Of a stretch of DNA of 64,000 bases, positions 44,079-52,958 are shown piece by piece. The DNA lies in contig CAZICM010000013.1 in assembly GCA_964537685.1 (NCBI GenBank), positions 124,001 to 188,000 on the forward strand, given 5' to 3'. This DNA comes from CAZICM01 sp964537685 (GTDB lineage: Bacteria; Myxococcota_A; Polyangia; Polyangiales; Polyangiaceae). A program made the translations under genes and the position numbers. The notes beneath the pieces were generated by a model that worked only from the letters and a program-made list of their open reading frames with translations, was not told the DNA's origin and searched no databases. The first letter of the stretch is position 1. Each line of letters begins with the position of its first letter.

Positions 44079-45128
44079 CTATTTCTTCATGCCGTCGAAA
44101 TCGATTGAAGAGCTTGTTTTACCGCTCTTCTTGCTCCCGAAATCGAAGCTCGGCTTGACAGGCTTGGGCGTCACCGAAGGCGGCGTTGAGGTCGGACTCG
44201 TTTTCTGAAGTGTTGTGGGCACGGGTTTCGATTTCTCATCGCTCGTGGTCGGAGGCGTCGATATCGGCGCGGGTACCGCGCTCACCGTGGGTGCCGGAAG
44301 AGGCGCGCTGCTTTGAACCGGAGGCGGCGCATTTAAAGCCTTATCGGCCCGCTCGCGCGCATCGCGCACCTTGGGCTCCGCATCGCCCGCCGGATCGAGT
44401 TTCGCGGCTTCATCCAAACCATCGAGACAGGCCCTGTAGTCCGCCGAATCGCACTTCCGCAGCGCATCCTCACGCATCGCCCGCGCCCGCTCCAAAGGCG
44501 AAGGCTCGGGCGGAACAACGCTCGGCCCAGGCTTATCAGGAAGCGCCTGCGGCACCTCCTCGGGCTTTTTGAAAATTCGCCACAGCACAAATGCGAGCGC
44601 ACACAGCGCGGCCACCGCGGCCAGCTCCGAAAGCCAGCGCTCCTTCATCCAGCGCCGCATTCTCGATACCCGCTGCCGCACGCGCGTCGCCGGAACATTT
44701 TCTTCAGCGGCGATGCTCTCTAACTTTTCGCCCTCTCCCTCACGCGCCATCCACGCGAGCGTCTTTTTGGCATCGCCTTCCGGACCGGCTTGTTTTTCAG
44801 CCCATTCAGCGAGAGCCCGCTCTTCATAGGGAGGCGCATGCGCTTCCAGCTCCACAAGCTCAGCCGTCGGCTCCCTCGTCACGCGCCGGTGATGATCGAC
44901 GACTTTGTGGCGCGCAATTCCGAGCAGCCATTTTCGAAGCTCCGTGGCATCGCCCGGAACCGAAGGCGAAGAAAGCGCATCGAGCAGCACCGTTTGAACC
45001 ACATCGTCGACATCCGAAGCGGGCACGCGCCTTCTCACGTAATCTTCCAGCATGCGGCGCACATCCGCGTCAGCCAGGGGATTCAACGCTTTTTGGGGCT
45101 CTTCGCGCGTAGGCATTGAGACGCTCAT
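44079..45128 (-). CDS. ECF-like sigma factor fused to a transmembrane anchor and extracytoplasmic tail
   Basis: About 349 aa from ATG 45128 (ATG 45116 possible). Sigma-70 region 2 is at ~20-85 (VRRMLEDYVRRRVPASDVDDVVQTVLLDAL, then LRKWLLGIARHKVVDHHRR). Region 4-like helix-turn-helix is at ~105-160 (LAWMAREGEGEKLESIAAEENVPATRVRQRVSRMRRWMKERW). It is followed directly by a single transmembrane helix (~167-185, LAAVAALCALAFVLW) and a ~160-residue Pro/Ser/Ala tail with a TPR-like helical segment (CDSADYRACLDGLDEAAKLDPAG). The sigma part would be held at the inner membrane with the tail outside, so its own membrane anchor may replace a separate anti-sigma factor. Direction and partner are unproven. 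Confidence 0.82.
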   Translation of the reverse strand: MSVSMPTREEPQKALNPLADADVRRMLEDYVRRRVPASDVDDVVQTVLLDALSSPSVPGDATELRKWLLGIARHKVVDHHRRVTREPTAELVELEAHAPPYEERALAEWAEKQAGPEGDAKKTLAWMAREGEGEKLESIAAEENVPATRVRQRVSRMRRWMKERWLSELAAVAALCALAFVLWRIFKKPEEVPQALPDKPGPSVVPPEPSPLERARAMREDALRKCDSADYRACLDGLDEAAKLDPAGDAEPKVRDARERADKALNAPPPVQSSAPLPAPTVSAVPAPISTPPTTSDEKSKPVPTTLQKTSPTSTPPSVTPKPVKPSFDFGSKKSGKTSSSIDFDGMKK

Positions 45129-45262
45129 CGATCGCAAATCGGCCGGTGCAAAACAAGTGTGACGGAGCCCGGCGATTTTTTTTCATTTTTTATTCAGTTT
45201 TTTTTCGGGGGCTCCGCCGCGATTTTTCGTCACACAAAACGGCCGCCGCACGACATCGGGTC

Positions 45263-45787
45263 ATGAAAGCAAAAACCCTGTGTCTCGCCGCATTCTGTTC
45301 GCTTCTGGCTTCCTTTCATGGAGACGCCTTAGCCACCGGTGAAAACAAGGCCGTGGACGAAATCCGCGTCGACAAAAGCGAACACAAGCTTGAACTCATC
45401 AAAGATGGGCAAGCCATCAAGACCTATAAAGTGGCCATCGGAAGCGGGGGCCTCGGCCCAAAGCGCTACGAGGGAGACCGCACCACCCCAACCGGCACGT
45501 ACCGGATTTCAGGCCGTTTTAAAGGGTTATTTCATCAATTTATGGTGGTGAGCTATCCCAACGAAGAAGACCGGCAGCGCTTTGCCGAGCTGAAGAAAAA
45601 GGGCGAAGTTCCCGCGGGGCGCGGCGTCGGCCATGGCATTGGTATCCATGGCGTGGGCAACAAAGACTGGAACGGCGTTCACAAACAATCCGACTGGACC
45701 CTCGGTTGTATTGCACTGGATGACAATGAAATTGACGAAGTAGCCAAATTCGTAAAAGATGGCACCCGCCTGGTCATCACCGATTAA
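45263..45787 (+). CDS. L,D-transpeptidase (YkuD/ErfK family)
   Basis: 174 aa from ATG 45263; a longer frame would overlap the divergent sigma gene. A signal peptide ends near DALATG. The YkuD domain is seen as DKSEHKLELIKDGQAIKTYKVAIG, TPTGTYRI, and the active site HGVG...SDWTLGCIALDD with His129 and catalytic Cys149. The enzyme makes or hydrolyses 3-3 peptidoglycan cross-links or attaches proteins to the wall in the periplasm. The ~130-nt divergent spacer with T-rich tracts holds its promoter. Confidence 0.92.
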   Translation: MKAKTLCLAAFCSLLASFHGDALATGENKAVDEIRVDKSEHKLELIKDGQAIKTYKVAIGSGGLGPKRYEGDRTTPTGTYRISGRFKGLFHQFMVVSYPNEEDRQRFAELKKKGEVPAGRGVGHGIGIHGVGNKDWNGVHKQSDWTLGCIALDDNEIDEVAKFVKDGTRLVITD

Positions 45788-45925
45788 ACGACAAATCCCT
45801 TCGTATATTTATTAAACTCAGACGATTCCTATTCTATCGATTTAGCCTTCAATTCCCAGTGCAAAAAAATGGCAGCGCTTGCATTGTATTCACGGCGCCG
45901 CCTTCGGTGTTAGAACTCGCACGCT

Positions 45926-46390
45926 ATGGCAAGGCAGCACTGGCTCATTAAAAGTGAGCCGCTCAAATATTCCTTCGCACAACTCGTCCGCGAGGAACGA
46001 ACGACCTGGGACGGCGTGCGGAATTTCGAGGCGAGGGCTGCCTTGAGGGCGATGAAAGAAGGCGATTTAGCGCTCTTTTATCACTCCAACGAAGGCAAAT
46101 GCATCGTGGGCGTTGCCCGTATCGTGCGCGAAGCCTTTCCCGATCCAACCGCGGGGGAAGAAGACTGGAGCGCGGTGGATATCGCGGCCGTGTCTGTCCT
46201 AAAACAGCCTGTTTCCCTGGACACCATCCGAAGCGATCCGACCCTATCGGACATGGCCTTGCTCAAGCGCGCGCGCCTCTCCGTGCTGGCCGTTACGGCT
46301 CCGCATTTCGAAAGGATTTTAGAGCTCGGCAAGACGAAGCTGAGCGAACGAAAACGCGGCGCCAAAACCAAAAAAAGCGAGAGTGCTTGA
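45926..46390 (+). CDS. EVE domain protein
   Basis: 154 aa with the complete EVE pattern: HWLIKSEPLKYSFAQLVREERTTWDGVRNFEARAALRAMKEGD, then LALFYHSNEGKCIVGVARIVREAFPDPT. EVE domains are PUA-like and bind modified bases or nucleosides. Bacterial single-domain EVE proteins are of unknown function. The C-terminus is Lys/Arg-rich. It is a probable single gene, with the next gene starting 33 nt later at a GTG. Confidence 0.92.
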   Translation: MARQHWLIKSEPLKYSFAQLVREERTTWDGVRNFEARAALRAMKEGDLALFYHSNEGKCIVGVARIVREAFPDPTAGEEDWSAVDIAAVSVLKQPVSLDTIRSDPTLSDMALLKRARLSVLAVTAPHFERILELGKTKLSERKRGAKTKKSESA

Positions 46391-46423
46391 CGCGGCGCCG
46401 CGAGCTAATGACCCTTCGCCCCC

Positions 46424-47155
46424 GTGAAGAGCATCGATACCGGACGCAGCTTTGGGATTCTGATTTTGTTGGCCTGCGGGCCTTGGCTTTCAAGCTGCTC
46501 CGGCCCGCCCGTGACAACGTCCCTTTCGGGCGAGCCTGTCTGCCCGGATTACGAGCTTGGCGCGACCCGCACGAAGATGCAGGGAGGACTGCGGTTTCCG
46601 GTGATGCTCACCATCACCGAGGGCTCGACGCCCGTACTCAAGACGATGATCTTGGGCCGCCGCAGTGACCAAGATCAGATGACGCGCATTCTGCTGACGG
46701 ACTCCAACGACAAGTACACCGTTGAGTTTGCTCAATGCGAAAACGAGCGGGCGCCGCGCCCCGTAACCGGCCGTTCGGAAACCAAAGAAGCCGCCCGTTA
46801 TGAATGCGGCAGCGCATCGGCCTACTCGACGATTACGCTCGAAACCAAGAAGGGCGACCTGTCCACCCACGCGCTCGCATTTGCCGCGCCTCCCAAACCC
46901 GAGTGCTGGATGACCGATATTCCCGCCGCGGCAAAAGCCGATGCGGCCGATGCGGGTGCAGACGCGGGCGGCGCGGATGCTGGACAGGATGCGGGAGAAG
47001 CATCGGCGGACGCGGGCGATGCGGATGCTGGCCAAGCGGCGGACGCGGGTGATGAGGATGCCGGACAAGACGCCGGTTCCAATCCCGATGCGGGCAGCGC
47101 AAAAGACGCAGGCAAAGGCGAGGATGGGAAGAAGAAGGGCGCCGCTAAGCCTTAG
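46424..47155 (+). CDS. Lipoprotein with Ala-Asp-Ala-Gly low-complexity tail
   Basis: 243 aa starting at GTG 46424. The signal has the lipobox WLSSC, then SGPPVTTS. The first ~140 mature residues hold four cysteines and no family I know. From about residue 168 to the end there are repeats of DAG-type units (ADAGADAGGADAGQDAGEAS and so on) and a Lys-rich end. This tail may act as a flexible acidic spacer or bind cations. It overlaps the convergent desaturase gene by 11 nt. Confidence 0.75.
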   Translation: MKSIDTGRSFGILILLACGPWLSSCSGPPVTTSLSGEPVCPDYELGATRTKMQGGLRFPVMLTITEGSTPVLKTMILGRRSDQDQMTRILLTDSNDKYTVEFAQCENERAPRPVTGRSETKEAARYECGSASAYSTITLETKKGDLSTHALAFAAPPKPECWMTDIPAAAKADAADAGADAGGADAGQDAGEASADAGDADAGQAADAGDEDAGQDAGSNPDAGSAKDAGKGEDGKKKGAAKP

Positions 47156-47969
47156 AGGGAGGCGGCGTAATCGGCAGGCTGGGCGTCATCTTGGCCGGAT
47201 TGAAGACGTTTGCTCGCTTGTGATGATTGGCATGCATATAGATGCCAAACCAAAGCCAATTGCCGACTTTGTAGAAGCCATGATTGAGATTCACCGGCTT
47301 GAAATCCTTCTCGGGCGAGAAGGCATTGTGGGTCGACCAATTGAAGTGCACCAAGTGCAAAAAGCCCACCACCGAAGACGGAACGAAGAAGCAAAAGAAC
47401 GCGAACGGACCTAGAAAGCGATACCAGGTGAAGATCAGCAACAGGTTCGTTCCATAGCTCACATAGGCGCGGAGCTGCTCGTAGCGGTGATTCTCTTCTG
47501 TGTCGCCAAAGAGCTCGAAATAAATCTTTTGCAACTGCCGCTCGACGCCGATCACCGTCTTCACCAAAAACGCCCAATAGCCTGAAATCACCGGATGAGG
47601 ATCGCGCTCCACATCATCCGAATAGCGGTGATGGCGCTGATGAATGACTTCCCAAGAAGCGAAGCGCGTAAGCACCACAACCCCGCACAGCTCGCCGACG
47701 ATGCGGTTAACCGCGCGAGGAAAACTGTTGTGCGTCGCATTGTGAATAAACACGCTGCACAAAATCTGCAGATGACAAATCAGCGGTAAAAGAAGCCAAT
47801 AACGATGATCCCACACCTCGATCAAAGGCTTGTGGTTCAGCGTGTACATCATGGCGAGCAGACAGGCGCACGAAACGAAGTAAAAACCGTCGTACCAAAG
47901 GTAAAAGTAACGGTTACGCCGAAGCTGCGTAAACGGAAGCGAAGTCAGCGTTGAAACGATGGCTGTCAC
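47145..47969 (-). CDS. Membrane fatty-acid desaturase 1
   Basis: About 274 aa. GTG 47969 is chosen because GGAG lies 9 nt upstream; a TTG 15 nt earlier has no such site. Di-iron His boxes: HNATH, HQRHH and HANHH. Hydrophobic helices flank them, and the fold is that of the FA_desaturase superfamily. The family introduces double bonds or hydroxyls into acyl chains at the membrane; regiospecificity cannot be read here. It is divergent from a second desaturase with ~287 nt between starts. Confidence 0.9.
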   Translation of the reverse strand: MTAIVSTLTSLPFTQLRRNRYFYLWYDGFYFVSCACLLAMMYTLNHKPLIEVWDHRYWLLLPLICHLQILCSVFIHNATHNSFPRAVNRIVGELCGVVVLTRFASWEVIHQRHHRYSDDVERDPHPVISGYWAFLVKTVIGVERQLQKIYFELFGDTEENHRYEQLRAYVSYGTNLLLIFTWYRFLGPFAFFCFFVPSSVVGFLHLVHFNWSTHNAFSPEKDFKPVNLNHGFYKVGNWLWFGIYMHANHHKRANVFNPAKMTPSLPITPPPSKA

Positions 47970-48256
47970 GGAGTGAGTCTCCAAAAAAGATCAAAAAGCC
48001 CGGCCATTCCAAGGGATTTCACAAGCCGGCCTTCCCAGCGGCGCATGCTAACAAAAGCTCCGCCGCCTTTGGACGCCCGAAACGCATGTTGGAACATATC
48101 CACGCGCGCCCGGCCTAAGCCTCCCTACCAAAGCCCAGTGCATCAGGTCCATGAACATCAACGTGCGAATTTCCGTTCGCATCCCGCAACGCCCCGTCAG
48201 CGCTTCCCACACGGCACGCCGTTGTGTTCATGAAGCGGCAGGTGTAAAGCCAAAAC

Positions 48257-49255
48257 GTGTCTAGAACGGCGTCCGCGAAAGCCTCGAACAATCGCCTAAA
48301 CCACGGCGAAACAAGCGCTTCGAACAGCGAGCCCCTGCTCGTAAAACATCCCGCCGAATGGCGGCAGATCGGCATCATCGCCACTTACCTTGGCCTGCTC
48401 GCCTCGATGTATTTCGTGCCCGCATGCCGCAACATCTTTTTCTTCGCGGCAGCCTGCTACTTCAGCTTTTTAAACACTGTCGTCATCCACAACCACCTGC
48501 ACCAAGGCGTCTTTCACAGCCGCGCGATCAACATGATCTTCCGCTGTGTGCTGAGCTTTGGAGCGCTCTATCCGGCGTCCGCAAATATCCCTTCCCACAA
48601 CCTCGTCCATCACCATTTCGACGACGACGGCCAGCCCGACTGGGCATCGCCCATTCATGTCAATTTCCGCTGGAACCTGCTCAATCTCATTCACTTTCCC
48701 AATGTCGCGGGCCCCAACACCTTCGCGGGCGTAAACCGCTGGATGGCCGTCTCCGCCAAAGGCAACTTCGCCCGCCAATACCTCATCGAAAACATCTTTG
48801 CCTTTGGCCTCACGGGCGTCCTGTTCTTCTTCGATTTTTGGACAACGCTCTTCTTCATTGTCCTGCCCCAGCTCTACGGCGCGCGCTGCATCTTGCGCAT
48901 CAACCTCATCCAGCACGACGGCTGCGACATCCAAAGCGAATGGAACCACAGCCGCAATTTCGTCGGCCGCGCCTTTAACTGGATCATGTGCAACAACGGC
49001 TACCACACCATCCACCACAACCGCGCGGGCCTGCATTGGTCCGAACTCGCCCAAGCGCACGACCGCGAAGTCAAACCCCGCATCGACGAAAGCCTCGACG
49101 AACCGAGCATGGTGCTCTACTTGCTGCGCACCTACGTCGTTCATTTGGTGCGGCCCAAGCCCAAAGACGTGGCCCAAAAAGAACGCGGCTTTGCAGCATC
49201 CGGACTCGATCCCCGGGACATGCGCCGCGCCGCGGCCGAAGCCGCAAGTCTCTAA
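48257..49255 (+). CDS. Membrane fatty-acid desaturase 2
   Basis: 332 aa from GTG 48257. His boxes: HNHLHQG, HNLVHHHFDDD, and YHTIHHNRAG; hydrophobic segments between them match the FA_desaturase fold. It is only distantly like desaturase 1, so different substrates or positions are likely. The start at a GTG without a clear Shine-Dalgarno is uncertain. It is followed directly (TAAATG) by a gene for a membrane protein. Confidence 0.9.
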   Translation: MSRTASAKASNNRLNHGETSASNSEPLLVKHPAEWRQIGIIATYLGLLASMYFVPACRNIFFFAAACYFSFLNTVVIHNHLHQGVFHSRAINMIFRCVLSFGALYPASANIPSHNLVHHHFDDDGQPDWASPIHVNFRWNLLNLIHFPNVAGPNTFAGVNRWMAVSAKGNFARQYLIENIFAFGLTGVLFFFDFWTTLFFIVLPQLYGARCILRINLIQHDGCDIQSEWNHSRNFVGRAFNWIMCNNGYHTIHHNRAGLHWSELAQAHDREVKPRIDESLDEPSMVLYLLRTYVVHLVRPKPKDVAQKERGFAASGLDPRDMRRAAAEAASL

Positions 49256-50110
49256 ATGCTGACCAAAGAAATCATGGGCCTTTTGGGCCTTGGCATCGTC
49301 TGGATCAATACGCTGCTCATTATCGCGGCTGCATTTAAAGATATTACAAGCCTATTTCATCGAATGGCATTCTTTCATTCCTGGAAGCCCGGTCAAACAG
49401 GCCCCGTGCTGCTCCGGGGAAGCATTCAAAGCGGCCAAGGTGAAGACGGCAGCGTCGCCGCCCACCGCATCGAGCAAATCGGCAGAAGCAGCGCCGATCC
49501 CGGAAAAAAGGCCATTATCTTCTCGGATAGAAGCTTTGCCTCCACGGTATCCGGCGGCGTTTTTGTTCCGGCAGATCATCCTGAACACCCTATTTTCATC
49601 GCTCCGCAAGAGCGCGGCGCAGAAGTATGGGTGCCCCAATCCGGCTTAGAACAAGAAGCCCGCTGCCCTTCGCTTCAGCATTTTGACGAAGCCTATGAAG
49701 CGGCCCGCAAAGCCAAAGGCTATCCCCGCACGGTCGAAGCCCGAATCGGCGCCGGACATTCTGTTTGGATTGCTGGCAATATCGATCAAAATGAATCCAA
49801 GCAGCCCACGCTTTCGCCGTCCGGACAGGGCGCACTGTTAATTTCCGCCTTAAATCCCCGGACCGAATTGCGCCGCCGCATAGCGCTGTCTGCATTGGCC
49901 ATTGTTCTAATATTCGGCGCCGCGGCGGGAGCGAGCGCTCTCGCCCTCAGCAAACCCTATTTCGGAACGCTAAGCACGGTGGGCGGGGGCCTCTGCCTCA
50001 TCTATTTCCTCCTTGTGCAGCCCGCGGGCACGGCCCTGCGCGCGCATATCCGCCTTCCGCATTTGGCTTTTCTGCGCGGCTCGTGGTCACGCGATTCAAT
50101 TCGCTCGTGA
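49256..50110 (+). CDS. Membrane protein with possible GIDE-like fold
   Basis: 284 aa. One transmembrane helix lies near the N-terminus (LGLGIVWINTLLIIAAAF) and two near the C-terminus (ALSALAIVLIFGAAAGASAL and TVGGGLCLIYFLLVQPAG). The middle is a soluble beta-rich domain (VLLRGSIQSGQ... FVPADHPEHPIFIAPQERG, GHSVWIAGNI) in an order that recalls GIDE/E3 Ub-ligase-like bacterial membrane proteins. That assignment is tentative. Its ATG touches the TAA of the desaturase gene, indicating translational coupling and a possible role with the desaturase. It overlaps the subtilase gene by 15 nt tail-to-tail. Confidence 0.6.
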   Translation: MLTKEIMGLLGLGIVWINTLLIIAAAFKDITSLFHRMAFFHSWKPGQTGPVLLRGSIQSGQGEDGSVAAHRIEQIGRSSADPGKKAIIFSDRSFASTVSGGVFVPADHPEHPIFIAPQERGAEVWVPQSGLEQEARCPSLQHFDEAYEAARKAKGYPRTVEARIGAGHSVWIAGNIDQNESKQPTLSPSGQGALLISALNPRTELRRRIALSALAIVLIFGAAAGASALALSKPYFGTLSTVGGGLCLIYFLLVQPAGTALRAHIRLPHLAFLRGSWSRDSIRS

Positions 50111-52741
50111 TCTTCGCCTTCCGAGCAGAACCGCGCCAATTGCACCAAAAATAAAAGCAATTCTATTGTCTTTTAGCGGCCCAGCCCCGGAAACCCCGCA
50201 GCTTCCGCCTCCCACCGCTTCATATTCGGGTTTCTTCTCCGGAACAGGAGGCGGCGGAGCCGGAGGCGCCTTCTGAACCGTAATACGCCCGAGAGCCGCT
50301 CCTTGGCGCCCCGTCGCCAGTTCCGTCGCCCTGACCTTCACCAGCACCTCCCCCTCCTCCACAAATACCCTACGAATCACGGCATCTTTCAAAGCCTCAT
50401 CGTAAATACCATCGTAATCCCAATCCACTTCCAAGCCAATTTCATTGGATTGATTCCCGCCCATCTCCACGGGCACAGCGCTCTCCTCACCCACAAATAC
50501 AACCGAATCTGGAATAGAAATGGCCGGATTGCCTCCAGGAAGAGGATCCATTCCAAACAAAGACCGGTAAATACGCAGCTTTCCATAACCAAAATCTTCA
50601 TTGGGCACCTCTCCCACCGCCTGATCCGCAAGCGCTCCCGCCTTGATCGCCTCCCGCACATCCGCACCCGTGCGCGCGGGATTCTGCTGAATCAACAGCG
50701 CCGCCGCCCCGGCCACATGCGGGCTCGCCCCGGATGTCCCGCCAAATATCGTGTACAGCGCCGGATTGCCTTCCCGGTATCCAGCCGCAATCGGATCATC
50801 CGGCGCCCCAATCCATAAAATGGGCACCCCATCGATACGGCGCCCGCGCCCCGAATAAGAAGCCCGCTGACCAGGCTCAGCTCCCCAAAATCCATTTCCC
50901 GTATAGGCCGAAACGGCCAAACCATGATCGGATGTACCAGGATAACCAATTAAATGATCCTCGCTGGAATGCTCGGGAAAATAAATGCCCGGCCCCCAGC
51001 CCGATACATCATCCATTGTAAAGGCGATAAGCTCTAGACCTGGATTTCCCGCCGGATTGGGCTCTGTCACATGTAAAATCCAGCTTCCTTCCGGCACGCC
51101 GATCGCATTGCCCTCATTGTATAAATAAATATCCACCTTCGCCGTGCCCCGGGCCGAATCCTCCCGGAAGGCATAATACTTCACTCCATTTGGCCAATCC
51201 GAAAGCATTGGCTCATAAGGATTGGCGCCCAATACGGGCATTGAATATCCCGTTGGGTCCTCGAGCGTAAAGGAAAGATTTGTAGATGTATCGCGCCATA
51301 AAAGCGAAACCCCCATAAAATAAAAATCGCCCCAAGGATTATCGGGCGGCACTTCCAGCTTTATATCCGTTTGTGTGCCCGCCAAAATCGTTTGTTTATA
51401 CAATTTTTGAGAGGTGGATAAATTGCCAGCCGGATTGATATGCGAAATCCCTTGCTGAACCGTTGAATCAATCAAACCCTCCATCGGACTTGAACCATCG
51501 AGGTGATAGCCCAGCCAAGGCGCATATTCATGAAGCACAACCCGCGCGCCCTCATCGATACAGAAATCGGTCAGCGCGAACTCCATGCCCATTTGCTCCA
51601 GAGCGCCCACCACCAGCTCGGCTTCCGGCGCAATGCCTACAAAACGGGTAAAACCCAGCGCACCTCCCGCCATCACCGACGCCGAAGATGTGCCATGCGC
51701 CGCCTCGGGATTGTTGGGCAAATAGATTAAATTGGTGCCTCTGCGATAAACCTTCTTGCCCTGCCGCACCGCCCTCACCTTGGAGGTGCCGAGCATCACC
51801 AGTTTTTCACCCGCGTCGACAACACCATTGTTATTTACATCGTCACTCACAAATAAAGGCTCGCCAAAACCAGGATCGCTTTCGGAAAAACCCTGATCCG
51901 GACCGTAATCGCGGACATTGTTGCCATTGAGATCCGCGTAGAGAAAATCGCTTCCAAGCTGATACCCAGGATCGTCCGAGCCAAAGAGCGGATCATTCCC
52001 ATAGTATTCCATGATTGCGCTATTGAGTGTTTTTAGAACCGCGCCTCCCACCGTATCGGTCCCCGGTGTAAGAACTCCATTTGCATCGTTATCCGCCCAA
52101 TTCTGATAGCCACCATCGGCCTTGAAAAATAAGGGATGAAAAATATCGATGCCCGTATCGATTCCGCAAACGGCAATCCCCTCTCCCCGAAGCGGAATTC
52201 CGCTGCCAGTCCGCTTCCACCACGCATCCGAGGCTTGAATCTCCTTCGCCGTATGATCCAAAGGAGGAGGAGGCCGGAAGGGCGACCCATCCAACCGTAT
52301 TTTCTTTATTTTTGATAATGTTTTTTGAAGGCCCTTGTTCTCATTTTCCGAAGGCGCATCCAATTCGTTGCGAATTATTTCCAATGCTTTAAAATTTGCC
52401 CGCGCAGCAAGAGCGGCCGTCCCTGAAGATCCTACAAATCCCCGGGGCGATCCATCCCGCCTGCGTTCGATCTCCACACCCAGTTGGCCCAGCTCTTTCA
52501 AATCGATCTCGCTGGGACGCGCCGAAAATTCGATGATCAGAGGCAATTCCACGGGCGCGGACCATGCTCGCCCCGCCTTCGAGCCCGCCCGCGATGAATC
52601 GGGCAAGGGCGCAAAAGAAAGCCCAATCTCCGGCGCAATGCGCGAAGTTTTGTCCTGTGAGAGCTTGGGCAGCGCCTCGGAATTCAATGGCCAAAGAGCC
52701 AAACCCAAGAGCGCAAGAACACATACGCGGGCGCTTTTCAT
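50096..52741 (-). CDS. Secreted subtilisin-like serine protease (S8) with MYXO-CTERM-like tail
   Basis: 881 aa with an N-terminal signal peptide (CVLALLGLALWPLNSEA). Catalytic Asp in AVCGIDTGIDIFHP near residue 195, His in EAAHGTSSASVMAG near 349, Ser in FGGTSGASPHVAGAAA near 667. A ~150-residue insertion between Asp and His includes Asp-rich EF-like loops (NDANGVLTPGTD, DVNNNGVVDAGEK). After the protease comes a beta domain, then a Pro linker, a GGGSCGVSG motif, a hydrophobic helix (AFIFGAIGAVLLG) and RRRSR, resembling the MYXO-CTERM sorting signal. It is divergent from the RND transporter. Confidence 0.9.
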   Translation of the reverse strand: MKSARVCVLALLGLALWPLNSEALPKLSQDKTSRIAPEIGLSFAPLPDSSRAGSKAGRAWSAPVELPLIIEFSARPSEIDLKELGQLGVEIERRRDGSPRGFVGSSGTAALAARANFKALEIIRNELDAPSENENKGLQKTLSKIKKIRLDGSPFRPPPPLDHTAKEIQASDAWWKRTGSGIPLRGEGIAVCGIDTGIDIFHPLFFKADGGYQNWADNDANGVLTPGTDTVGGAVLKTLNSAIMEYYGNDPLFGSDDPGYQLGSDFLYADLNGNNVRDYGPDQGFSESDPGFGEPLFVSDDVNNNGVVDAGEKLVMLGTSKVRAVRQGKKVYRRGTNLIYLPNNPEAAHGTSSASVMAGGALGFTRFVGIAPEAELVVGALEQMGMEFALTDFCIDEGARVVLHEYAPWLGYHLDGSSPMEGLIDSTVQQGISHINPAGNLSTSQKLYKQTILAGTQTDIKLEVPPDNPWGDFYFMGVSLLWRDTSTNLSFTLEDPTGYSMPVLGANPYEPMLSDWPNGVKYYAFREDSARGTAKVDIYLYNEGNAIGVPEGSWILHVTEPNPAGNPGLELIAFTMDDVSGWGPGIYFPEHSSEDHLIGYPGTSDHGLAVSAYTGNGFWGAEPGQRASYSGRGRRIDGVPILWIGAPDDPIAAGYREGNPALYTIFGGTSGASPHVAGAAALLIQQNPARTGADVREAIKAGALADQAVGEVPNEDFGYGKLRIYRSLFGMDPLPGGNPAISIPDSVVFVGEESAVPVEMGGNQSNEIGLEVDWDYDGIYDEALKDAVIRRVFVEEGEVLVKVRATELATGRQGAALGRITVQKAPPAPPPPVPEKKPEYEAVGGGSCGVSGAGPLKDNRIAFIFGAIGAVLLGRRRSRAN

Positions 52742-52958
52742 AGGCTCCCGACCTTATCAGAGCGCTGCCGAATTTCGGCCCCAAATATGTCTCTTTGTTT
52801 TATATCCCTGGCCGCTTTTTTCCGGACAACGCTCGCCGTTCTCCGGCCGCCCGCGACCCCAACAACGTCTTCACCACGAGGCCCTTCTGAGCTCCGCACC
52901 TTCTTCCCATCCGCCCGATTCCAGGACTTCTCTCGGCCACCGCCTCTGCGCCTTTCAG

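Noticed and set aside
46822..47115. Pro/Ala/Ser-rich minus-strand frames under the DAG-repeat tail
   Set aside because: They mirror the periodic GCx GAT GCG GGC sequence of the plus-strand gene; no start site or homology.
46941..47115. Possible short-unit tandem array resembling CRISPR or VNTR
   Set aside because: The units are 6-15-nt codon repeats inside a coding tail without spacers; no CRISPR array or cas gene is present.
52335..52741. Very long N-terminal extension of the RND transporter frame
   Set aside because: It lies antisense to the subtilase gene and is Arg/Ser/Pro-rich with no transporter character.
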